From CAYWLQ01 sp964458775 (GTDB taxonomy: Bacteria > Myxococcota_A > Polyangia > JAAYKL01): a DNA stretch of 64,000 nt. Shown here piece after piece: positions 44,819-54,252 of this stretch. Made by a program: the position numbers and the translations under genes. Where the stretch lies: assembly GCA_964458775.1 (NCBI GenBank), contig CAYWLQ010000008.1:1-64000 (forward strand). Direction: 5' to 3'. The notes below the pieces were generated by a model that saw nothing but the letters and a program-made list of their open reading frames with translations, had not been told where the DNA came from and ran no database searches. Position 1 is the first letter of the stretch. Each line of letters begins with the position of its first letter.

Positions 44819-47398
44819 ATGGGTAATGTTCGAAAAAATAGTTCTCGTTGGAGCGAAACAGAAAAATCAGAATGCAGTCGAAGAGTTTATCCCCTATGGA
44901 AACTCAAAGCAGGGGCTGGTTTGCGGCATGGAATTAACCGCTGCTCTGCATTAATTCCTATAATTTGCTGCATTTTTGCCTCCTATGCTTCTGCCCAATC
45001 TTATCCTAAGGGAGAGGTGACTATTCCGTTGGACGAATGGGATTCGGTTGCAGCCGAGCTCAGAGTGGACCCCCTCATAGGGGCGGCACCAATTTCGGTC
45101 GCACATATTGACCGTCGCATTGAGGGGCGATTTCAAAAAGGGCTGTTTCGCGGCACGATGATTGATCGGTTTGAAGTCCAAGACGCAAGCGGTTATGTGC
45201 AGGTTCCTCTTCTTGATGGAAGTGTTTCATTAGGTGCAGTGTCTATTTCAGGTAAAGGAACTTCGCTATTTAAAGAAAATGAAATGTATACACTGGGTGT
45301 GGAGCAACCGGGAATCTATGAGGTGAAAGCGGAGTTCTTTTGGGGGCAGGACAATGATCGTTTTGCACGAGGGCTCAGATTTCGTCTTCCTGAAGGCTCC
45401 GTCACTGCTCTTTCGGCATGGGTTCCCGAAACGGATATCGAGCCTGTGCTTTCATCCGGCGTTATTACCAAAACTGAAATGCGGGGCAAGGAAACTTTGG
45501 TGGAGGGAAGACTTGATTCCTCCGGAATTGTGGATCTGTCGTGGACTCGTAAGGTAACACATCGCGCTGATAGGGAGGTTTCTCTGGAGGCAGCGTTGAG
45601 CACTGTGTTCACATTTCAAGAAGCTACGGTTACAGGCGTATCAGTATTTAATTATTTGGTAAAGGACGGTGAAACCGATTTTGTGGAACTCTCTCTTCCT
45701 GAGGGCGTCGAAGTGGTCAAGGTTGAAGGCGATTCAGTGCTTCAGTGGGCACAGGAATCCAAGGCAGACGGTCGTCTCACTGTCTTGCTTCGCCATTTAG
45801 TTTCTGATGCGGTGCGAATTTATGTTTATTTTCAAATGCCGCTTGATATTGAGAAACCTGTCTTACTGAAGATGCCTCTTCCTAAAAAATTGATACCGTT
45901 CACCGCTTACGCCGGTGTCCAGGGACCGCTCGGTTTCAAGATCAAAGTAGCCGACATGACCTCTGCAATCGATATTCCGTTACAAAACCTACCCCGCGAG
46001 CTGACTGAGCTGACCGATAGTCCGCTGCTGTTCGGATTCAGCTGTACTGCTGTTCCTAACGTTACGGTACAGGTCACCAGGCACGCGCAGATCGAGCTCA
46101 CCTTCACGCTCGTTGAGGAAATTCAAGCATCCACCGTGCAAATGGCCGACGGAATGCGCATTACGAAAATGAGATTTCGTATTCGAAACAATACTCGTGA
46201 AACGATGCAGGTAACTCTTCCTGACGGTGCGATTTTAACTCATGCATTTCTTGAAGGAAGTGCTGTAAGACCATTTTTGCCTCCTTTTAAAACCGCATCG
46301 CCTAATCGAAAGGTGTTGCTCTTTCCTCTGAGACAGAGCGAACGCCTCGTGGATGGGGAGCAGAGAATTCACATGGTTCGTCCCGGCGAAACCCTAAGCG
46401 ACATCGCTAACTTTTACTATTCTAACCCTACTAAAACCGACGGAATTCAAAACGCTAATCCCGGCATCAATCCTCAAAACCTCATTGTCGGTCAAGCACT
46501 GGAAGTCCCTTTAATATCAGCATCCAAGTTCGAGGAAAGCACATTTGTGATCGAGATAGCCTACAAAGAAAAAGTTCGCCCCTTGGGGATGTTTGGAGAA
46601 GTAAAACTCTCATTGCCTGAATTGGACGTCGATGTCATGGAAGCGGTGTGGCATGTATATCTCCCAAACGCCGTTGACCCTTTGTCGGTGACCGGTAACC
46701 TTGTACAGTATTCATCTATCCGATATGATCCTTTTCGCCGTGTTAGAGACTACTTGATGCAGGCAATGTTCATTCGAAACGCCTGGGCAGGAGGGGACTA
46801 CCAAAACATTTTAAAGAGTAGAAAAGCAATTTTTCAAAATGAAAACATCGAGCAATCGGTCAATCAAACCGTGCGCAGTGCTTTTCCGCTGGTCGGTCGA
46901 CTATATAAATTTAAACGTATCTTGCTTCAAAAAGATATTCCGACTTTATCAATGGTTTATGCGGACCGCATCTTTGCAACTTTTGGAAAGGTCTCCGCAC
47001 TCATAATCGGTTTTGTTCTGACCCTGCTTATGGTTAAACGGAGTCGAGATTGGAAAGTGTTTGCATTATCAATAGTAGTGCTCGGCGTAACACTGGTCAT
47101 CGCCCATTATTTTCTTGGCATGCATAGGCGACTCCTATGGGGGGCAGATTTGGCGCTTCTTTTTATGCTTATTACAAACCGAGGCGCTTACGTCTTTGAA
47201 AAAATAAGAGAACATTTGTTTTCGCCGTGGCAAATTATTCCTATGTTGACGCTCAGAAATCTCTTTCGATTAATCGGTCTGCTGTTCATTTTGGCAGTCA
47301 CACTTCTCTTTCCGCTCCTTTTATCTGCTGTTCTGTTTATTGTGCTTTTACGGAAATTGCGAAGAGAGAGCTGCGGACAGGAGGTGACCAATGGATAG
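44819..47398 (+). CDS. Large membrane-anchored protein with LysM domain, unknown family (copy A)
   Basis: This 859-residue protein starts at ATG 44819, which follows GGGAGG; the upstream TTG is dismissed. After a long basic N-terminal region there is a signal-type hydrophobic segment ending ASYASAQS (about 43-62). A large beta-rich ectodomain of about 600 residues follows. A LysM module (HMVRPGETLSDIANFYY, about 515-565) should bind peptidoglycan. The last 150 residues contain several transmembrane helices. A block reading RIRNNTRETMQV, then LEGSAVRPFLPP and LGMFGEVKLSLPELDV is shared in pattern with the next protein. I do not recognise the family. Confidence 0.8.
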   Translation: MGNVRKNSSRWSETEKSECSRRVYPLWKLKAGAGLRHGINRCSALIPIICCIFASYASAQSYPKGEVTIPLDEWDSVAAELRVDPLIGAAPISVAHIDRRIEGRFQKGLFRGTMIDRFEVQDASGYVQVPLLDGSVSLGAVSISGKGTSLFKENEMYTLGVEQPGIYEVKAEFFWGQDNDRFARGLRFRLPEGSVTALSAWVPETDIEPVLSSGVITKTEMRGKETLVEGRLDSSGIVDLSWTRKVTHRADREVSLEAALSTVFTFQEATVTGVSVFNYLVKDGETDFVELSLPEGVEVVKVEGDSVLQWAQESKADGRLTVLLRHLVSDAVRIYVYFQMPLDIEKPVLLKMPLPKKLIPFTAYAGVQGPLGFKIKVADMTSAIDIPLQNLPRELTELTDSPLLFGFSCTAVPNVTVQVTRHAQIELTFTLVEEIQASTVQMADGMRITKMRFRIRNNTRETMQVTLPDGAILTHAFLEGSAVRPFLPPFKTASPNRKVLLFPLRQSERLVDGEQRIHMVRPGETLSDIANFYYSNPTKTDGIQNANPGINPQNLIVGQALEVPLISASKFEESTFVIEIAYKEKVRPLGMFGEVKLSLPELDVDVMEAVWHVYLPNAVDPLSVTGNLVQYSSIRYDPFRRVRDYLMQAMFIRNAWAGGDYQNILKSRKAIFQNENIEQSVNQTVRSAFPLVGRLYKFKRILLQKDIPTLSMVYADRIFATFGKVSALIIGFVLTLLMVKRSRDWKVFALSIVVLGVTLVIAHYFLGMHRRLLWGADLALLFMLITNRGAYVFEKIREHLFSPWQIIPMLTLRNLFRLIGLLFILAVTLLFPLLLSAVLFIVLLRKLRRESCGQEVTNG

Positions 47399-49874
47399 AA
47401 GAACCGGCTTTGTCCTAGGTATTGCTTCATTCTTCGTAACCTTTGCAGCCATCGCTCAAGAGGAATCCTTTGTTTCCCCTACCCAGAGTGCAGAGGAGAG
47501 CGCTGCTAGAAGACAAAATGCGGAGAACAGTTTTCAAAACATCATTGCTCCGCAGAATATGGAATATGACAGAGCTCTTAGATCAAAACCGAAAATGCCC
47601 CAGTCAATGAATGCCGGTCAGTGGGAATCAGCACATGCAGAAACGGCGGACGGTCTCCACATAAGTGACCTCAAGGCACCGTCGTCAGTTGTCGGAACAC
47701 TCTCCACAGTCAATGGAAACAATGAACGCAAGGTAACGATGTCTTTAGAGGCATATCAACAACTGCAAGACAGGTTGAATGCACAAAGGGAGCGGAATGT
47801 GTTACGCGAAGGACCTGCCGTGATTTTAGGTGCTTCGGAATACACCGGAAAAGCTCTTTCAAAAGCGCTCTCATTAAACCTAAAGTTAAAAATCATACTT
47901 GGGGCAGGTGATAAGTGGAAGACAGTTCCGCTTATCGGTGAAGACGTGATCCTCGTCAGCGCAAAGGTGAACAATAATCCCATCTCAATAACCAAGCAGA
48001 ACGGGTTTCTGGTGTGGACCACTCAGAAGACAGGGGAAATAACAGTGGATCTTGACTTGCTCGTTCCTTCGCGCGGACCCAAGGGTTCTATTGAATATGA
48101 CTTTTTCGCACCGAAGACGCCTGTGACACGTTTTTCGTGTTTCTTTCCTGTCGCCGGTCTTGAACCCCAAATCGCAGACGCACAGCAATCTGCGGTTACA
48201 GAAAAGGATGGGGGAACATTTGTTGAGGCGGTACTCCGACCTACTTCGAGAATTCACTTTGTTGGCTATAAAGACATCAAATCCGATGAGGAAACTCAAG
48301 CCGGCCTGTTCACTGAAACCATGAATCTTGTCTCCATAGAGGAAGGGTCAATCGACCTGTTTTCGGTCTTTCGCTACACCATTCTGTATGCAGGAGCCAA
48401 AGAGTTCATTATCGAAATTCCGACGGACATGACAGTTGTATCCGCAGAAGGTGAAAGCGCTTTTAGCTTTGAGCTGGAGGAAGAGGGAAACAAAAGGCTG
48501 ATGCGCGGAGAAACGGCTTTTCCTATTCGTAATAACTTTGAAATATCGCTCAGACTGAAAAAGAACCGAAAACCGGAAGAGACCGTTGACATTCCCCTGC
48601 CCCGCGCAATCAACGCCGAACGGGAACACGGATGGATCGCTGTTGAGGTTCCTGGGAAGCTTCAGATTGAAGAGAAAAGTAAGGAAGAGGTTACCTCTCT
48701 TGATGTAAGGCAATTACCGGAAGAGATGGTGCGAAGCGCAGTCAGTTCTATTGTAAAAGCATATCGATTCCATACTCCAAAGGCTAGAGTTACGTTGACT
48801 GCGAAGAAACTGCCGGAAGAAGAGCCGATGTCTGATTCGGTGGATCGAATCCGAGTGTTTTCGATTATCTCTAAAGACGGCAAAATGATGACTGATATGC
48901 GAATCCGGATGCGAAACCGACTTCGTCCCACACTTTCATTAAAGCTGAAACCGGGACAGAAACTGCTCTCCGCCCATCTCGACGGTGAAGCGGTTCGGCC
49001 TAGTCAAGAAGGAGATAACAACATTATCCTTCCTCTAAAACGGTCTGATGGAGATGACAGTCCGGCACCTTTCACCCTTCAAATTGTCATGGAAGGAAAG
49101 GTTTCTTCTTTGGGATTGTTCGGCAAGGAGAAACTCGATCTTCCCTCTGTAGAATTACCGGTGTCATCCGTTGAATGGACTGTTTTCCTTCCATCGGATC
49201 GTGTTTATTCTGAATTAAAGAGCGAATGGGAAACGGAAGTTTCCGTCAGGGAATCAGTTTGGTATGCGCCGCCCTTTTCAGTTGCCCCTCTTCGGACTTT
49301 TAGAAGTGCAGACAACACAGCTGAAGGCACGGGGGGACATGCATCCGACAACACCGGTGTGGTTGCTGTCAGGATTGAGCTTCCCAAAACAGGAACCAGG
49401 CTCAATTATGCCGGATATTGGGTAGACGGGCATCAGACAGTTTCTGTTTATTTCATGTACGCAAAAAGTTATCTGTTGATTCCGGCAGGGATCATCTTCA
49501 TGCTCATCACAGCTTTAGGCGCAGTACTGCTCATCGTCGGCTGGAAAGATAACAAAATCTCCCGCATTTTCGGATTGGTAGTGTTGGCAGCTGCCTATAT
49601 GCTGACTGTTAAGACGATCGGCTTGTTAGGCTTGTTCGGTGCGCTCATTCTTGCAACTGCACTCGTTTTCCATCGTCAAAAATGGTTTTCTCGACTCAAG
49701 AGATGGACCTCAGATTGGGCTGCTACAATAGGTTCTCGATTCAAAGATCGCAACAAGGATGAAACCAGGCTCCGTGCAACACGAATTGTCATAGCCGGGC
49801 TTATGGTTATCGTCTTATTTATTCTTCTCGGTGTCGGAGTTAGCGTCATTGAGCTGCTGTTCTCACCGCTGTAG
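47391..49874 (+). CDS. Large membrane-anchored protein, paralogue of the preceding gene (copy B)
   Basis: This 827-residue protein has a signal peptide (MDRRTGFVLGIASFFVTFAAIAQ). The ectodomain has the same ordered blocks as copy A (RIRMRNRLRPTLSLKL, LDGEAVRPSQEG, LGLFGKEKLDLPSV, VSSVEWTVFLPSD). Three or four C-terminal transmembrane helices follow (about 690-825). It lacks the LysM module. The ATG at 47391 follows AGGAGG and overlaps copy A by eight bases, so the two are translationally coupled and probably interact. The pair arose by duplication and then diverged. The function is unknown; LysM on only one copy suggests that copy A contacts the cell wall. Confidence 0.8.
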   Translation: MDRRTGFVLGIASFFVTFAAIAQEESFVSPTQSAEESAARRQNAENSFQNIIAPQNMEYDRALRSKPKMPQSMNAGQWESAHAETADGLHISDLKAPSSVVGTLSTVNGNNERKVTMSLEAYQQLQDRLNAQRERNVLREGPAVILGASEYTGKALSKALSLNLKLKIILGAGDKWKTVPLIGEDVILVSAKVNNNPISITKQNGFLVWTTQKTGEITVDLDLLVPSRGPKGSIEYDFFAPKTPVTRFSCFFPVAGLEPQIADAQQSAVTEKDGGTFVEAVLRPTSRIHFVGYKDIKSDEETQAGLFTETMNLVSIEEGSIDLFSVFRYTILYAGAKEFIIEIPTDMTVVSAEGESAFSFELEEEGNKRLMRGETAFPIRNNFEISLRLKKNRKPEETVDIPLPRAINAEREHGWIAVEVPGKLQIEEKSKEEVTSLDVRQLPEEMVRSAVSSIVKAYRFHTPKARVTLTAKKLPEEEPMSDSVDRIRVFSIISKDGKMMTDMRIRMRNRLRPTLSLKLKPGQKLLSAHLDGEAVRPSQEGDNNIILPLKRSDGDDSPAPFTLQIVMEGKVSSLGLFGKEKLDLPSVELPVSSVEWTVFLPSDRVYSELKSEWETEVSVRESVWYAPPFSVAPLRTFRSADNTAEGTGGHASDNTGVVAVRIELPKTGTRLNYAGYWVDGHQTVSVYFMYAKSYLLIPAGIIFMLITALGAVLLIVGWKDNKISRIFGLVVLAAAYMLTVKTIGLLGLFGALILATALVFHRQKWFSRLKRWTSDWAATIGSRFKDRNKDETRLRATRIVIAGLMVIVLFILLGVGVSVIELLFSPL

Positions 49875-49922
49875 TAATGACCGAAGAAAGAACTGTAGAT
49901 AATTTTATTAATCCTTATTTTT

Positions 49923-50831
49923 TTATATTCGAGAGAGACTTTTAAAGAAATCCCACATTCCCTGAGGACCAAAGCTGGGCCAGTTGTGTCCGTCTTGATA
50001 TACGCACCAGCGTACAGGATAAGCAGCATTGCATTCAGCGTAATCCACACACTCGGCCGGTGAGGACGGAGAAGAAGAGGATAGGTTGCAGCTGTTGGAT
50101 TCGCCCCAATGATCCCTGCTGCCTTCTCCGCTTGTGATAGCTACCGTTTCATCATTTTCGCCGTGGGCTATCCAAGCCGCAACTTGTCCGGTACATCCGT
50201 TGCCTCCCCATACCATAGGACCTCCGCCGGATACCGGAGCTATGCCTCGCAATATATCGCCTCTTAGACATCCAAGCATATTTGTAAAGAAACCGCCGGA
50301 GCTGTGTCCGGTTGCAAATATTCTTGAGGAGTCAATGCATAGTACAGTCTGCAAATAGGTTAGGAGTTCGTCAAAAAAAGGAACATCAACTTCAGTATTC
50401 CATGCTGTAGGATCTCCGATTGCATCAGGGTGTACTACAATAACTTCATCCCCCATTGCGGAAAGCAAATTGCCGTAAAATGCGCTTCTAAAAAGCGATC
50501 CGCTTGTACCCATCCCGTGAAATCCAAATATTATGGGATAAGGCGTGTCAGGATTGTAGTTACTAGGAACATCCAATACATAGGTTCGCGTTCCTTGTGA
50601 CGCTTCGAGACTGTAAGCTCCGTTTGAGGGAGGTACAAGACCGCATCCCGGTGACAAGTCAGCATCTGCGTCGGTATCTGTATCAGAATCCGCATCGGTA
50701 TCAGTGTCAGCATCAGTGCCTTTGTCAGTGTTTGAATCCGTATTTATCAAATCATTATCTTTTTCCCCACCAGAGCACGATGTGCTCAGAAACGAACACA
50801 TCAACAGGCTAAATAAAACAAACTGTTTCAT
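49923..50831 (-). CDS. Feruloyl-esterase/PHB-depolymerase-like lipoprotein with Asp linker
   Basis: This 302-residue secreted esterase has a signal peptide with lipobox LSTSC (about residue 19). A short Asp-Thr/Ala linker (about 28-60) follows, then an alpha/beta-hydrolase domain of the CE1/LpqC type. The nucleophile Ser is in ATGHSSGGFF, the Asp in GENDETV, and the His in QDGHNWPSF. It resembles feruloyl and acetyl-xylan esterases, which remove acyl groups from plant polysaccharides. The same linker type links it to the two GH43 lipoproteins 28 kb away. AGGAGG precedes the ATG. Confidence 0.88.
   Translation of the reverse strand: MKQFVLFSLLMCSFLSTSCSGGEKDNDLINTDSNTDKGTDADTDTDADSDTDTDADADLSPGCGLVPPSNGAYSLEASQGTRTYVLDVPSNYNPDTPYPIIFGFHGMGTSGSLFRSAFYGNLLSAMGDEVIVVHPDAIGDPTAWNTEVDVPFFDELLTYLQTVLCIDSSRIFATGHSSGGFFTNMLGCLRGDILRGIAPVSGGGPMVWGGNGCTGQVAAWIAHGENDETVAITSGEGSRDHWGESNSCNLSSSSPSSPAECVDYAECNAAYPVRWCVYQDGHNWPSFGPQGMWDFFKSLSRI
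50660..50758 (-). repeat. Asp-rich linker-coding tract of the esterase gene
   Basis: About 33 codons alternate Asp with Thr, Ala or Ser, as in the GH43 genes but much shorter and less pure. It lies directly after the lipid-anchor Cys region and before the hydrolase domain. Confidence 0.7.
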
Positions 50832-50935
50832 TACCTTATACCTCCTTGTAAGAGAGAAACTTCTCTAAACATAATAAACTGTAAAAAAGATGTGTAAAGA
50901 CGATGATACTATTTGAATATAAATTTGTATTTTAG

Positions 50936-50971
50936 GTGTGGGATTAAGGCAGAGTGTGGGATTAAGGCAGA
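50936..50971. repeat. Perfect 18-bp tandem duplication
   Basis: GTGTGGGATTAAGGCAGA occurs twice in direct succession (50936-50953 and 50954-50971) in the divergent region between the esterase gene and phoB. The copies are identical, so the duplication is recent. It lies 23 bases upstream of the Pho box and may or may not affect transcription. Confidence 0.85.
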
Positions 50972-50993
50972 ATAAACAAATGTTTTTCCAATC

Positions 50994-51038
50994 GTGTTAC
51001 GAAAACTTCACCAAATTGTCACAGTTTTAAGGTACAAA
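50994..51038 (+). promoter_or_regulatory. Pho box and -10 element of the phoB promoter
   Basis: Three 7-base units at an 11-base period, GTGTTAC (50994-51000), ACTTCAC (51005-51011) and TTGTCAC (51016-51022), are separated by GAAA and CAAA. This matches the layout of PhoB sites (7-base repeats with 4-base AT-rich spacers). A -10-like TACAAA (51033-51038) starts 11 bases after the last unit, and there is no separate -35, as at PhoB-activated promoters. The phoB start is at 51065, so autoregulation is likely. Confidence 0.65.
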
Positions 51039-51064
51039 TAAATTCGGTAACAAAGGAAAAGTTC

Positions 51065-51757
51065 GTGGTACAAACAATTGCAATAATAGAAGATGAACGA
51101 GATTTGGCAGATGTTCTGTCATATAATTTAAAACGTGAGGGTTATACTGTGAAAGTTGCCCATACAGGAGAGGCCGGTCTGAAGCTGATAACTGAAGATC
51201 CTGTACCCGATTTGCTTTTGTTAGATTTAATGCTTCCTGACATGCAGGGAACTGAAATATGTAAACGTCTTAGATTGGATAAACGTACTTTACGATTGCC
51301 TGTAATAATGCTTACAGCAAAAGGCGAAGAGATAGATCGAGTTGTAGGTTTTGAGGTAGGAGCTGATGATTATGTGGTTAAGCCTTTTAGCGTCAGGGAG
51401 CTTTTATTGCGTATTAAGGCTCTGCTCAGACGCTCTGATGATGTTGAAAATTCCGACGGCCATTTAACATTCGGATGCTTAAACATAGATGTCCCTGCAC
51501 ATAGAGTAACGGTTGAAGAACAAGAAGTACCGCTGACTGCGTTGGAGTTTAGACTTTTGGTTACCTTTTTTGAAAGACGAGGACGAGTTCAGTCAAGAGA
51601 GGTTCTTCTCGAAGATGTTTGGGATATACACGCTGACGTAACTACCAGAACAGTGGATACTCATGTAAAAAGGCTGAGGGAAAAATTGGAAAAGGCCGGG
51701 GCCTACATAGAGACTATTAGAGGTGTCGGATATAGATTTCGTTCTGCATCAGATTAA
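51065..51757 (+). CDS. phoB: PhoB-type response regulator
   Basis: This 230-residue OmpR/PhoB-family regulator has a receiver domain with the phospho-acceptor Asp in LLLLDLMLPD, the conserved Thr/Ser in MLTAKG and Lys in VVKPFSV. A winged-helix DNA-binding domain follows (about 130-228, ending RTVDTHVKRLREKLEKAG and the terminal YIETIRGVGYRF). The GTG start follows AAAGGA. It is followed 12 bases later by its cognate kinase, and its promoter carries a Pho box. Phosphate starvation control is the likely role. No pst or phoU genes are present here. Confidence 0.92.
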   Translation: MVQTIAIIEDERDLADVLSYNLKREGYTVKVAHTGEAGLKLITEDPVPDLLLLDLMLPDMQGTEICKRLRLDKRTLRLPVIMLTAKGEEIDRVVGFEVGADDYVVKPFSVRELLLRIKALLRRSDDVENSDGHLTFGCLNIDVPAHRVTVEEQEVPLTALEFRLLVTFFERRGRVQSREVLLEDVWDIHADVTTRTVDTHVKRLREKLEKAGAYIETIRGVGYRFRSASD

Positions 51758-51769
51758 TACGGTGATATT

Positions 51770-53521
51770 TTGAAATTTGGAATTCGCGCAAAACTCTTTT
51801 TGGCTTTTTTTTCTTTCATTTTAACAGCCTTAGGCATAACCGGATTGGTTTTGTCTCATTATATACGAAAAGATATTGTAAATCGGACCGAAAACGAACT
51901 GTTGAGTTATGTTAAGTCTGCTCGTCTTTTGTTTGAACATACAATTTCAGACCTGAATGAACAGGAAATAATACATCTAGCTGATGAGATCAGCTCAGCA
52001 CTTTCTCAGAGAGTTACTATAATCCAAGCAGACGGTAAGGTTGTAGGTGATTCTGACTTAACAGAACAACAGCTGTATTCTGTGGATAATCATGAAAATA
52101 GGGTGGAGGTAAAAGCTGCATTGTTGTCTGAATTTGGAACTGCCACCAGGTACAGCACAACAATCGGCAGTGATCTTATGTATGCGGCGGCTTCCTTTAA
52201 GATTAAAGATGAAGTTTTTGTAATACGTATATCCAAGTCACTCACAGCTGTTTCTGATGCAGTTCACAGTCTGATGCGAATTCTGTTTTTTGCATCGGTA
52301 ATAGGATTGTTTATAGCAGCTCTTATGAGTGTTGTAATTTCTCATTTTTTCTCTCGTCGACTACGTAGTTTGGTTTTTTCTGCCAAGCAGTTGGTTATAG
52401 GTGAAGGTCGGCATCGCATCAAAGATGATGTGCAGGATGAAATCGGAGGTTTGGCAGGCTCACTCAATGCGTTGTCGGATAAATTGGAAGAATATGTGGC
52501 ACAGCTGGCTGAAAAAAGAGATCAGTTTGAAGCTGTCTTGGACGGTATGAGTGAAGCTGTAATTGCTACAGATGAAAAAGGTCAGGTAACCCTTATAAAT
52601 CGAGCAGGTGCCGTGCTTTTGGGTTTAACTGACTGTCCCTCTGGCAGAATGTTATTGGAAACAGTGCGCATTCCGGCGCTATATGAGTTGGTTTCATCTG
52701 TACAAGAACCTCATGGAGCTCACACCAGAGAATTTGATCTCCCCATTGAATCTCCTAGACGAATTCTTGCAAGAGCTACAAGACTTTTAAACGGAGGAGT
52801 TGTTATTGTTTTATTGGATGTAACGGATCTTCGCAAATTGGAGAGAATTAGGCGCGATTTCGTCTCCAATGTTTCTCACGAATTGAGAACACCTATAAGT
52901 ATTATTAAAGCCAATGCCGAAACTCTTAGAGACGGCGCTTTGGCCGACCAAGAAGTTGCTGAGCGTTTTCTGGACGCAATGATAAACAACGCGGAACGTC
53001 TTTCATGTCTAATATCTGACTTGCTTGATATATCTCGCATAGAAGAAGGTAAGTTAGAATTTGTTACTAATCCAGTTTCAATAGAAAAAGTTTTAAACAG
53101 TGCCGCTTCTGCCTTAAAAACCAAAGCATCTGAAAGACAGTTCACAATAGAAATTGAACCGTGTTCTCGAATATTTGTTTTGGCGGATGAGCGGACCTTG
53201 GAGCAAATACTGTTCAATTTAATAGACAACGCAGTGAAGTATTCGGGAATAGGCGGCAGAGTAGTAATGAGAGCAATAGATAATGAAGATAATGTACTGA
53301 TAGAAGTTGAAGACAACGGGCCGGGAATTGATTCCAGATACCGCGATAGACTTTTTGAACGATTTTTTCGAATCGACAAAGGACGATCAAGAGACATGGG
53401 CGGTACCGGATTGGGTCTTGCAATCGTCAAACACCTCGTCATCGCCATGAAGGGAGAAGTCGGTATGAAACCGGCAAAGCCGAACGGATCAATTTTTTGG
53501 GTATTACTTCCGAAGCCTTAA
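51770..53521 (+). CDS. phoR: PhoR-type sensor histidine kinase
   Basis: This 583-residue kinase has an N-terminal transmembrane helix (about 10-30), a periplasmic sensor of about 130 residues and a second helix (about 165-190). HAMP (about 190-240) and PAS (about 245-345) domains follow. The HisKA phospho-acceptor is in VSNVSHELRTPIS, and the HATPase domain has NLIDNAVKYS, DNGPGID and GGTGLGLAIVKHLV. It pairs with the adjacent PhoB. The periplasmic domain is larger than the very short one of enteric PhoR, closer to the Gram-positive/PhoR-long type. The TTG start is preceded by GGTGAT. Confidence 0.92.
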   Translation: MKFGIRAKLFLAFFSFILTALGITGLVLSHYIRKDIVNRTENELLSYVKSARLLFEHTISDLNEQEIIHLADEISSALSQRVTIIQADGKVVGDSDLTEQQLYSVDNHENRVEVKAALLSEFGTATRYSTTIGSDLMYAAASFKIKDEVFVIRISKSLTAVSDAVHSLMRILFFASVIGLFIAALMSVVISHFFSRRLRSLVFSAKQLVIGEGRHRIKDDVQDEIGGLAGSLNALSDKLEEYVAQLAEKRDQFEAVLDGMSEAVIATDEKGQVTLINRAGAVLLGLTDCPSGRMLLETVRIPALYELVSSVQEPHGAHTREFDLPIESPRRILARATRLLNGGVVIVLLDVTDLRKLERIRRDFVSNVSHELRTPISIIKANAETLRDGALADQEVAERFLDAMINNAERLSCLISDLLDISRIEEGKLEFVTNPVSIEKVLNSAASALKTKASERQFTIEIEPCSRIFVLADERTLEQILFNLIDNAVKYSGIGGRVVMRAIDNEDNVLIEVEDNGPGIDSRYRDRLFERFFRIDKGRSRDMGGTGLGLAIVKHLVIAMKGEVGMKPAKPNGSIFWVLLPKP

Positions 53522-53535
53522 TAGTAACTTGAAAT

Positions 53536-54114
53536 TTACCAGTTCTCGCCGAGGATTTCGAAATGCGCTTGAGGATGTGCACATGCTGCGCACATTGCGG
53601 GAGCCTCGGTTCCCTCGTGGAGATATCCGCAGTTTCGACATTTCCATACAGTGGTTGCTTCATCGCGTCTAAATACTTGGCCCTTTTCAATATTCTCTGC
53701 TAGATCTTTATATCGTTTTTCGTGTTGCTTTTCTGCTACTGAAATAGCATCAAATAAGACAGCTACGGCCGTAAAACCTTCTTCTCTGGCTGTTTTTGCA
53801 AAAGACGGATAAAGCTCAGTGTGTTCGTGATTTTCACCGCAAGCGGCGGCTCTCAGATTTTCCAAGGTTGTACCGATAACTCCGGCCGGATATGCGGCGA
53901 CTATTTCAACATCGCCTCCTTCAAGAAACTTAAAAAATCTTTTGGCATGCTCTTTCTCATGGTTGGCGGTTTCTTCAAAGATATCTGCAATTTGCACATA
54001 GCCTTCCTTTTTGGCTTGTCCTGCAAAATATGTGTAGCGATTTCTGGCCTGAGATTCGCCTGCAAATGCTGCCAATAAATTTTTTTCGGTTTGGGTTCCC
54101 TTGATACTAGCCAT
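53536..54114 (-). CDS. rbr: Rubrerythrin
   Basis: This 192-residue protein has an N-terminal diiron four-helix domain with the ligand motifs in FAGESQARNRYTYFAGQAKK and EETANHEKEHAKRFF (about 15-62), and matching Glu-containing helices later. The C-terminal rubredoxin-like iron site is formed by WKCRNCGYLHEG and PAMCAACAHPQ. It reduces hydrogen peroxide in the cytoplasm, typical of anaerobes or microaerophiles. AGGAGA precedes the ATG. It ends 14 bases from the phoR stop in convergent orientation. Confidence 0.96.
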   Translation of the reverse strand: MASIKGTQTEKNLLAAFAGESQARNRYTYFAGQAKKEGYVQIADIFEETANHEKEHAKRFFKFLEGGDVEIVAAYPAGVIGTTLENLRAAACGENHEHTELYPSFAKTAREEGFTAVAVLFDAISVAEKQHEKRYKDLAENIEKGQVFRRDEATTVWKCRNCGYLHEGTEAPAMCAACAHPQAHFEILGENW

Positions 54115-54252
54115 GGTGTTTTCTCCTTATTGTATTAAAAAGTAAAATTTTTCCGCGCTAGGATAACGCACCTTTTGATAGCGGTCACTTTAGAATTCAA
54201 ATTTTTTTGTAAAATCTTGACGTAAAACAGCTCTTCACGGTACCGAATACAA

